This document shows, piece after piece, positions 1-4,512 of a stretch of 6,443 nt of DNA (position 1 is the first letter of the stretch; the number at the start of each line of letters is the position of its first letter). The position numbers and the translations under genes are program-made. The stretch covers positions 1 through 6,443 of the forward strand of contig JAFCDM010000032.1 of the NCBI GenBank assembly GCA_017609695.1, read 5' to 3'. The notes beneath the pieces are model-generated. The model was not told where the DNA came from, searched no databases, and saw nothing but the letters and a program-made list of their open reading frames with translations. This DNA comes from Candidatus Pacearchaeota archaeon (lineage in GTDB: Archaea; Nanobdellota; Nanobdellia; Pacearchaeales; GW2011-AR1).

Positions 1-1182
1 TTAATGTTAAATTGTAAACCTAATTTAATTGAGAATAAAAAGCCATTAGTTTTTCAGAGAAAGCATTATAATTGGCCTGATATGCCTAAGGGATATCAAA
101 CCACAATTTCAGGGGCGCATTCAATTCCTGTTGCTGAAAATGGGAAATTTTTAGGTATAAGGATTAGAGAAGTTCATTTAGAAGAAGACCCTGCTGCTTG
201 GAATCCTGATAAGGGAACAGTTGATTATAATAGGAGTGGGGCTCCATTAGTTGAAATAGTTACTGAACCTGATTTTACTTCTGCAGAACAAGTTCAAAAT
301 TGGTTAAAACAATTAATTTTAACTTTATCTTATATAAAAGCAATTAATAAAGATGCAGGAATTAAAGCAGATGTTAATGTTAGTATTAAGGGATTAACAA
401 CAAGAACTGAAATTAAAAATGTAAATTCAATAACAGAAATAGTTAGAGCAATTAAGTCAGAGCTTCAAAGACATGAAAAAGAAAAACCCATAAAACTTGA
501 AACAAGGAGATGGGATTCAGTAACTGAAAAAACACAATTAATGAGAATAAAAGAAGGACAAGCAGATTATAGATTTATTCCAGAACCAGATTTGCCAGGT
601 TTAAAAATAAATAAAAAGAGAATATTAAAGATACAGGAAAATCTCCCAGAATCTCCTCAACAAAAATTAGATAAAATAATTAAGAAATATAAAATAAATC
701 CAAGAGATGCAGAGGTTTTAACTCAAAATTTGGAGATTGTTGAATTATATGAAGAAGTTATAAAGAAAATTAATCCTAAATTTGCTTTGCCTTGGATTAC
801 TATTGAGCTTTTGGGTGTTCTTAATTATAATAAAACAACACTTGATAAAACAGAAATTAAAGCATTACATATCATAGAATTACTTAGATTATTGCAAGAA
901 AATAAAATAACTCCTCTTGCTGCAAAAAATATTTTAAGAAAATTTATTCCAAAATCTTATTCTCCTTTGAGTGAAGCAAAAAAATCTGGAAAAATCTCAG
1001 ATGAAGCAGAGTTATTGGGAATAATCCATGAAGTTTATAAGAAGAATCAAAAATCAGTTAAAGCTTATAAATCTGGAGAAACGAAGGTTCTTAATTATCT
1101 TATCGGGCAAGTTATGTATACAACAAAAAATAGGGCAGATTATTTGGTTGTTAGAAAGATGTTGGAAAAAGAGTTGAAGTGA
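1..1182 (+). CDS. gatB: Asp-tRNA(Asn) amidotransferase subunit B (GatB), 5' end outside window
   Basis: GatB is the kinase and transamidase subunit of GatCAB. It activates Asp on tRNA(Asn) with ATP and amidates it with ammonia channelled from GatA. The visible frame opens with a leucine codon before the first ATG. The sequence there (LNCKPN) aligns with a point roughly 60-75 residues into normal GatB, so the ATG at position 4 is internal and the true start lies upstream of the window. Recognisable cradle-domain blocks are YNWPDMPKGYQ, the LEEDPA block, GAPLVEIVTEPD, the AGIKADVN block, TEIKNVNS, ETRRWD, MRIKEGQADYRF and PEPDLP. The helical part follows, and from about position 890 a YqeY-like tail ends in NYLIGQVMYTTK and a charged helix. 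This tail is the tRNA-binding domain. The absence of Gly- and Asp-rich archaeal GatE signatures separates it from the gatE gene downstream. gatA and gatC are not visible and may lie upstream. The family call is very secure. Confidence 0.96.
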   Translation, partial: LMLNCKPNLIENKKPLVFQRKHYNWPDMPKGYQTTISGAHSIPVAENGKFLGIRIREVHLEEDPAAWNPDKGTVDYNRSGAPLVEIVTEPDFTSAEQVQNWLKQLILTLSYIKAINKDAGIKADVNVSIKGLTTRTEIKNVNSITEIVRAIKSELQRHEKEKPIKLETRRWDSVTEKTQLMRIKEGQADYRFIPEPDLPGLKINKKRILKIQENLPESPQQKLDKIIKKYKINPRDAEVLTQNLEIVELYEEVIKKINPKFALPWITIELLGVLNYNKTTLDKTEIKALHIIELLRLLQENKITPLAAKNILRKFIPKSYSPLSEAKKSGKISDEAELLGIIHEVYKKNQKSVKAYKSGETKVLNYLIGQVMYTTKNRADYLVVRKMLEKELK

Positions 1183-1188
1183 ATTTGG

Positions 1189-1195
1189 TTTTTTT
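1189..1195 (+). terminator. Oligo-T termination tract after gatB
   Basis: Seven consecutive T residues begin seven bases after the gatB stop codon, in an AT-rich stretch without a GC-rich hairpin. Archaeal RNA polymerase terminates at such oligo-T runs. The position, directly after the stop and before a convergent gene, supports the call. Confidence 0.5.
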
Positions 1196-1337
1196 ATCAT
1201 TATAAAATCTAGAGATAAAATTAAACTAATAATCTTATATTGGAAGAAGAGGTATGTGGTCTTAAGTTAATAAGTGCATAGCCTAAAAATTTATTAGATT
1301 AGAGATATAAAATTGATGTTTTAAGGTTTTCAAAAAA
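1196..1337. other. Convergent intergenic gap, no gene seen
   Basis: This AT-rich gap lies between the 3' ends of gatB and the DUF1003 gene. No open frame with a plausible start, no tRNA-like fold and no clear C/D box pair was found by eye. Its right end holds the first arm of the inverted repeat described at 1323-1352. Confidence 0.5.
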
Positions 1338-1357
1338 CTACTTAAAAACCTTTTTTT
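1323..1357. terminator. Bidirectional terminator-like hairpin at the DUF1003 gene end
   Basis: An inverted repeat with 8-bp arms, AAGGTTTT (1323-1330) and AAAACCTT (1345-1352), encloses a 14-base loop. On the plus strand it runs into a T tract (1351-1357). On the minus strand six T residues (1332-1337) follow directly after the DUF1003 stop codon at 1338-1340. It could therefore stop transcripts from both sides. The stem is AT-rich, so the T runs may matter more than the fold. Confidence 0.45.
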
Positions 1358-1769
1358 CAATTTTAGTGAGTTTTCTTAAAATTTGTTCAATTTCTTTTTT
1401 TGCTTCTCTATTTACATGGTAATCATTTTCTGCTTTTAATCTATCTCTTTGTGCTGAACGATTTTGGCTCATTAAAATTACAGGAGCTTGAAGTGCTGCT
1501 AAACAAGATAAACAAAGATTTAATATAATAAAAGGCCAAGGGTCCCAATTATTTATGTAAGCAGTCATATTTAAATAAATCCAAAAACTAATAAAAACCA
1601 AAACGAAAATTATAAATGTCCAGCTTCCTGCCCATTTAGTTAATACATCTGCTGCTTTTTGTCCAGTAGTTCTATTATGTGAATAAAATGGTTTAAATTC
1701 ATTTCCAGAATGTTTTATTTCTGGTTTTTCTTTATTTTTTGTTTTTTTTAATACCTTCTTTTTTTCCAT
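1338..1769 (-). CDS. DUF1003 family small membrane protein
   Basis: This 143-residue protein matches the DUF1003 family, whose biochemical function is not established. The hallmark blocks are visible in order: WAGSWTFI (residues 46-53), a first membrane helix (about 51-67), WDPWPFIILN (75-84), a second membrane helix (about 79-99), and the conserved QAP..LMSQNR..QRDR..AE.DY pattern (94-117). A charged C-terminal helix rich in Lys and Glu follows (118-143). The N-terminal 20 residues are almost all Lys and Glu, and no cleavable signal peptide is evident. Two helices joined by a short Asn- and Trp-containing loop suggest a hairpin in the membrane with both charged ends on the cytoplasmic side. 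The start is supported by a TATA-like box about 24 bases upstream, consistent with a leaderless mRNA. The gene points away from its neighbours and is likely a single transcription unit. The family call is strong and the function unknown. Confidence 0.93.
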   Translation of the reverse strand: MEKKKVLKKTKNKEKPEIKHSGNEFKPFYSHNRTTGQKAADVLTKWAGSWTFIIFVLVFISFWIYLNMTAYINNWDPWPFIILNLCLSCLAALQAPVILMSQNRSAQRDRLKAENDYHVNREAKKEIEQILRKLTKIEKKVFK

Positions 1770-1788
1770 ATAATAGGATATAAAGGTG

Positions 1789-1796
1789 TATTTAAA
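1789..1796 (-). promoter_or_regulatory. TATA-like box for the DUF1003 gene
   Basis: Read on the minus strand the sequence is TTTAAATA, a good archaeal TATA box. Its centre lies about 24 bases before the ATG (1769), so transcription would start at or next to the start codon. No Shine-Dalgarno sequence is seen in between, which supports a leaderless message. Confidence 0.55.
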
Positions 1797-1918
1797 TAGG
1801 TTTTGGATTGGTTTTGAAATTTATATTTATAACTTATAAAATATTTAGCTTAAATGTGGAGAGCTTAAGCTTGCATGGGTATAACTTTAAGATGTAATAA
1901 AATCAAGAAATAGATAAG

Positions 1919-1926
1919 TTTTTAAA
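1919..1926 (+). promoter_or_regulatory. TATA-like element for the nucleotidyltransferase gene
   Basis: The sequence TTTTTAAA here, in an AT-rich context, would place a start of transcription near 1948, at the first G of GAGGTG. The message would then carry a leader of about 37 bases containing the hairpins and micro-ORF. No TATA-like box sits at the leaderless distance from the ATG at 1985. The call is weak because the whole region is AT-rich. Confidence 0.3.
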
Positions 1927-1949
1927 GGGAGTTTTCATATTTTTTTTGA

Positions 1950-1974
1950 GGTGTTTGACACCAGATGATTCTGG
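1950..1974 (+). promoter_or_regulatory. Two overlapping leader hairpins
   Basis: GGTGT (1950-1954) pairs perfectly with ACACC (1958-1962) across a 3-base loop. CCAGA (1961-1965) pairs perfectly with TCTGG (1970-1974) across a 4-base loop. The two stems share C1961 and C1962, so they cannot both form fully. The first stem covers part of the Shine-Dalgarno-like GAGGTG (1948-1953), and the second contains the ATG at 1965. This arrangement could modulate translation. Regulation is inferred; the pairings are seen directly. Confidence 0.35.
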
Positions 1975-2000
1975 ATAATTTAAAATGGAAAGTAAAATAA
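1965..2000 (+). CDS. Possible 11-codon leader ORF overlapping the nucleotidyltransferase start
   Basis: An ATG at 1965 opens an 11-codon frame (MILDNLKWKVK) that ends with TAA at 1998-2000, 16 bases into the downstream gene in another frame. It is preceded by GAGGTG at 1948-1953, the best Shine-Dalgarno-like sequence in this region, with an 11-base spacer that is slightly long. No such site serves the ATG at 1985 at a normal distance. The frame could be a leader peptide or translational coupling device, or chance. No homology is expected at this length. Confidence 0.2.
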   Translation: MILDNLKWKVK

Positions 2001-2356
2001 GCTTAAAACAGCATTTTAAGAATCTTAGAGATGAAGATAGAAGAAATTTAATAAGAGTGCTTGTAGAAGCAAAAAAAGAAGGTTTAGATTTTTATTTGAC
2101 AGGAAGTTCTGCTCACTCTGAAGATTATCATGATATTGATGTTGTTGTTTCTAAAGGAAAGTTCGGGGAAAAATCTTTAGATAGAGTTATTGGGAAATTA
2201 TTGATAGGATTTCCTTTACAAATTAAAAAAGTAACTCAAGCTAAAGAAGTGAGTTATGTTAACCATGAAGTAAATAAAAGATATGAAGTAAAATTAGGTG
2301 AGACAAATTTAGATATTTGTTATTCTAACGCTTCTGCGTCAAAATTTTTTTATTAA
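1985..2356 (+). CDS. Small nucleotidyltransferase-fold protein (Pol beta-like), substrate unknown
   Basis: This 123-residue protein shows the signature of the Pol beta-like nucleotidyltransferase fold. GSS at 40-42 follows a beta strand (FYLTG), DID at 50-52 supplies two candidate metal-binding aspartates, and a later strand with LDI places a third candidate aspartate at 110. The N-terminal 35 residues are a charged helical segment. The enzymes of this fold transfer a nucleotide to RNA, protein or a small molecule; the substrate cannot be read here. The C terminus stops soon after the third aspartate, so it is a single minimal domain without an obvious partner-binding tail. An in-frame TAA three codons upstream fixes 1985 as the earliest start. 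The gene lies 50 bases before gatE on the same strand and could be co-transcribed with it. It may be a solitary MNT or AbiEii-like protein, but no HEPN partner is adjacent. The fold is fairly secure and the role is not. Confidence 0.7.
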   Translation: MESKISLKQHFKNLRDEDRRNLIRVLVEAKKEGLDFYLTGSSAHSEDYHDIDVVVSKGKFGEKSLDRVIGKLLIGFPLQIKKVTQAKEVSYVNHEVNKRYEVKLGETNLDICYSNASASKFFY

Positions 2357-2406
2357 TCCAGTTTGGTTTAGAAGGTTTTGATTTCAATAAGTTTTATTAA
2401 GGATTT

Positions 2407-3840
2407 ATGTTTAGTTTAATTATGGTGAGATTAAAATCTGGATTGGAAATACATCAGCAACTTAATACTGGAAAGCTTTTTTGTAGATGCCCTTCAATAT
2501 TAAGAAAAGATGAACCTGATTTCCAAGTTTATAGAAAATTACATGCTGTAGCTGGTGAAGAGGGGGTGGTAGATGTTGCTGCTAAATATGAGGTGGGAAA
2601 AGAAAAGGGATTTATTTATCAAGGATATGATACAACTTGTTTAGTGGAGTTAGATGAAGAACCTCCACATTTAATTAATCAAGAAGCTTTGAAAATTGCA
2701 TTACATATTTCTCTTCTTTTACATTGTGAAATAATTCCTATTACTCAGATAATGAGAAAAACTGTTGTTGATGGAAGTAATACTTCTGGTTTCCAAAGAA
2801 GTGTTTTAATTGCAAGAGATGGATGGATTGAGACTGAATCTGGAAGGGTAAGTATTTCTTATGTTTATTTAGAAGAAGATGCTGCGAGAGCAGGTGGGGT
2901 TGAAGGTAAAAACAAGATTTTTAAATTAGATAGATTAGGTATTCCCTTAGTAGAGATTGTAACTGCTCCAGATATTAAATCTGCAGAACAATGCAAAGAA
3001 GTTGCTTTTCATATTGGAGATATTTTAAGGAGTTGTAATGTTAAAAGAGGTTTAGGGACAATTAGGCAGGATATTAATATTAGTATCCCTAAACATCCAA
3101 GAGCTGAAATTAAAGGTTTTCAAGACCCTAAGATTTTTGTAGATGTAGTAAATAAAGAGATTGAAAGGCAGAAAAAGAATTTAGAAGATAAAAAAATAGA
3201 TTTAATCCCAGAAGTTAGAGGGGCTAATGAAGATGGAACAACAAGATTTTTAAGGCCTTTGCCTGGAAGTGCAAGAATGTATCCTGAAACAGATTTGCCT
3301 TTACTTAAAATTTCAAGGCAAATGATTAATGAGGCTAAGGAAAGTTTACCTAAATTAAGAATAGAAGTTAAAAAAGAACTAAGTGAGAAAGGACTTTCTG
3401 ATGAAAGAATTAAATTATTATTAAAAGAAGTAAAACTTGAAGAATTTGAAAGTTTATTGAAGATAGTTAATGAACCTAAATTTATTTTCCAAGTTTTGAT
3501 TGAAATTCCTAAAGAAATTGCAAGTCATGAAAATAAAGATGTTAGTGAGATTTTAACTTTAGATATTATTGAAAGTATTGTTCAGGCAGTTGTTAGTGGA
3601 AAAGTTAGAAAAGGAGATGTTAAACATATTATGGAAGAGATTGTTAATGGCAAAAGTTTTAAGGAAGCTATTGAGATTGAAAAAATAGATTTAGGAGAAA
3701 TAGAATCTGAAATTGCTAAGATAGTTAAGGAAAAACCAGGCTTAAGTCTTGGGGCTTATATGGGTTTGGTTATGGCTAAGTTTAAAGGTAAAATTAGTGG
3801 TAGAGATGTTAATGAGGTTCTTGAGAAGTTGATGAAATAG
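2407..3840 (+). CDS. gatE: Glu-tRNA(Gln) amidotransferase subunit E (GatE), lacking the AspRS-like insertion domain
   Basis: GatE pairs with the asparaginase-like subunit GatD. It phosphorylates Glu on tRNA(Gln) and amidates it to Gln-tRNA(Gln) in archaea. Diagnostic blocks are GLEIHQQL (near residue 12), LFCRCPS, AVAGEEG, DTTCLVELDEEPP, MRKTVVDGSNTSGFQR, the LEEDAAR block, IPLVEIVTAPD, GLGTIRQDINISI, AEIKGFQD (234-240), and DGTTRFLRPLPGSARMYPETD (276-296). A helical domain and a YqeY-like tail ending GLVMAKFKGKISGRDV complete it. Known GatE proteins are about 620 residues because a GAD (AspRS-like) domain interrupts the cradle. Here helix residues 243-257 lead almost straight into IPEVRGANEDG (267-277), so about 120-150 residues are absent with no frame break. 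The start may be 2407 or the ATG at 2422; a TATA-like TTTTATTAA (2392-2400) sits at the leaderless distance from 2422. GatD is not in the window. The identity is secure. Confidence 0.95.
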   Translation: MFSLIMVRLKSGLEIHQQLNTGKLFCRCPSILRKDEPDFQVYRKLHAVAGEEGVVDVAAKYEVGKEKGFIYQGYDTTCLVELDEEPPHLINQEALKIALHISLLLHCEIIPITQIMRKTVVDGSNTSGFQRSVLIARDGWIETESGRVSISYVYLEEDAARAGGVEGKNKIFKLDRLGIPLVEIVTAPDIKSAEQCKEVAFHIGDILRSCNVKRGLGTIRQDINISIPKHPRAEIKGFQDPKIFVDVVNKEIERQKKNLEDKKIDLIPEVRGANEDGTTRFLRPLPGSARMYPETDLPLLKISRQMINEAKESLPKLRIEVKKELSEKGLSDERIKLLLKEVKLEEFESLLKIVNEPKFIFQVLIEIPKEIASHENKDVSEILTLDIIESIVQAVVSGKVRKGDVKHIMEEIVNGKSFKEAIEIEKIDLGEIESEIAKIVKEKPGLSLGAYMGLVMAKFKGKISGRDVNEVLEKLMK

Positions 3841-3844
3841 AAAA

Positions 3845-3853
3845 ATTTATATA
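3845..3853 (+). promoter_or_regulatory. TATA box of the toxin-antitoxin-like operon
   Basis: The sequence ATTTATATA is centred about 27 bases before the ATG at 3876. This is the classic archaeal spacing to a start of transcription at or beside the start codon, giving a leaderless mRNA. It lies immediately after the gatE stop and directly abuts the palindrome at 3854-3873. Confidence 0.6.
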
Positions 3854-3873
3854 GTTATATAAGTTTATATAAC
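3854..3873 (+). promoter_or_regulatory. Perfect 20-bp palindrome, candidate autoregulatory operator
   Basis: The arms GTTATATAA (3854-3862) and TTATATAAC (3865-3873) are exact reverse complements, separated by GT. The palindrome fills the space between the TATA box and the start codon at 3876, where bound repressor would block polymerase. Toxin-antitoxin operons are typically repressed by their own antitoxin through such symmetrical sites, and the first gene encodes a winged-helix-like protein. The symmetry is seen directly; the operator role is inferred. AT-rich DNA makes partial palindromes common, but a perfect 9-bp arm at this position is less so. Confidence 0.5.
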
Positions 3874-3875
3874 CT

Positions 3876-4148
3876 ATGAATATACAAAAAATATTACATT
3901 ATCCAAGATTGGATACTGTATTAATGGTGGAAAAATTGATTTATGATACTAGTGGGACATATACTAAAAAACAATTGTGGGAAAAACTTCCTAAAAAAGT
4001 AATGTATCAGACTTTTTCTGTAATCATTGATTATTTAATTTATTCTAAAAGGATTGCTGTTGATAGGGAGGGAAAAATTGCCTGGGTTTGGGATCCAGAA
4101 GGTGTTGAAAAATACTTAAAAAAGAAACATTTAATATGGCGGGAGTAA
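3876..4148 (+). CDS. Small winged-helix-like protein, candidate antitoxin and autorepressor
   Basis: This 90-residue protein contains no catalytic motif. Its pattern fits a winged helix: a first helix about 13-25 (LDTVLMVEKLIYD), a second about 31-39 (KKQLWEKLP), a likely recognition helix about 43-58 (MYQTFSVIIDYLIYSK), then a two-strand wing around 60-73 (RIAVDREGKIAWVWD) and a short basic tail. Its stop overlaps the downstream RelE-like gene by 13 bases, the arrangement of an antitoxin preceding its toxin, and a perfect palindrome sits before its start. It would bind DNA at that site and bind or neutralise the partner. I recall similar short proteins beside RelE-like genes in archaea but cannot confirm this here. 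The start is supported by the TATA box at the leaderless distance. It could instead be a plain DNA-binding regulator. The gene is secure and the antitoxin role moderately so. Confidence 0.65.
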   Translation: MNIQKILHYPRLDTVLMVEKLIYDTSGTYTKKQLWEKLPKKVMYQTFSVIIDYLIYSKRIAVDREGKIAWVWDPEGVEKYLKKKHLIWRE

Positions 4149-4471
4149 GTTCTGAAATAGTTTTTGGTGATGAAAAAGTTAAGAGTGCCTTTGAAAAACT
4201 GGATTCTGTTAAGGAACAAAACTTTCGCAAACAATTAATAAAAGCATTTAAAAATTTAAAAGAAGATGCTTATTGTGGGATTCAAATACCAAAAAGACTT
4301 ATTCCAAAAGAATATATTAAAAGATTTAGTGTTTTAACTAATTTGTGGAAATATAATCTTCCAGATGCATGGAGATTAATTTATACTATAAAGAATGGAG
4401 ATATTACAGTTCTTTCTGTCATCCTTGAATGGCTTGATCATAAGGAATATGAAAGAAGATTTAGATACTAA
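4136..4471 (+). CDS. RelE/ParE-superfamily toxin-like protein
   Basis: This 111-residue protein resembles the RelE/ParE toxin fold as found in archaea. Two N-terminal helices (about 13-43) are followed by GIQIPKRLIPKEYI (48-61), the strand-turn NLWKYNLPDAWRLIYTI (69-85), a hairpin NGDITVLSVILEW (87-99) and the terminal HKEYERRF (102-109). The WR at 79-80 on a strand and the C-terminal His102, Tyr105 and Arg107-108 are the likely active or RNA-contacting residues by analogy with RelE-type ribosome-dependent mRNA endonucleases. ParE-type gyrase poisons share the fold, so the target is not certain. The ATG lies 13 bases before the end of the upstream gene, no Shine-Dalgarno site precedes it, and translation is probably coupled. 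The upstream gene is the candidate antitoxin. The length is somewhat above the 85-95 residues of bacterial RelE because of the inserted segment around 48-64. The fold is likely and the toxicity inferred. Confidence 0.75.
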   Translation: MAGVSSEIVFGDEKVKSAFEKLDSVKEQNFRKQLIKAFKNLKEDAYCGIQIPKRLIPKEYIKRFSVLTNLWKYNLPDAWRLIYTIKNGDITVLSVILEWLDHKEYERRFRY

Positions 4472-4479
4472 ACAAATAC

Positions 4480-4489
4480 TTTTATAAAT
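4480..4489 (+). promoter_or_regulatory. TATA-like box for aspS
   Basis: The sequence TTTTATAAAT is centred about 28 bases before the aspS ATG at 4513, just after the toxin stop codon at 4471. This suggests aspS has its own promoter instead of depending on the toxin-antitoxin operon. A purine-rich GAGAGGT (4497-4503), nine bases before the ATG, could act as a Shine-Dalgarno site if the leader is longer. Confidence 0.5.
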
Positions 4490-4512
4490 TCTGAATGAGA
4501 GGTTAAATCATA

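Larger units (their letters stand above)
1797..1984. other. Divergent intergenic region with promoter-like and structured elements
   Basis: This stretch separates the divergently transcribed DUF1003 and nucleotidyltransferase genes. It holds a plus-strand TATA-like segment near 1833-1842, a 10-bp palindrome AGCTTAAGCT at 1862-1871 whose AGCTTAA half also occurs at 1847-1853, a second TATA-like segment at 1919-1926, an eight-T run at 1940-1947, and two small overlapping hairpins at 1950-1974. No tRNA and no substantial ORF is present. An RNA of about 80 bases from roughly 1863 to the T run is conceivable but unproven. Confidence 0.4.

Noticed and set aside
4..1182. Complete gatB starting at the ATG at position 4
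   Set aside because: The frame is open to the left edge, and the protein begins in the middle of the GatB cradle domain, so the ATG is an internal methionine.
1797..1984. tRNA or box C/D RNA in the divergent gap (GATGATT near 1964)
   Set aside because: No T-arm consensus or acceptor pairing was found, and no matching C and D boxes with correct spacing. The GATGATT run only partly resembles a C box.
2407..3840. Second copy of gatB instead of gatE, suggested by the short length
   Set aside because: GLEIHQQL, LFCRCPS, DEEPP, VVDGSNTSGFQR and RPLPGSARMYPETD are GatE-type blocks, so the short length reflects a missing domain and not GatB identity.
4040..4234. Minus-strand open frames of about 60 residues (4040-4234 and 4045-4230) across the toxin-antitoxin junction
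   Set aside because: They lie opposite two well-supported overlapping genes, have no promoter-like box, and encode Phe/Ser-rich sequence typical of antisense shadow frames.
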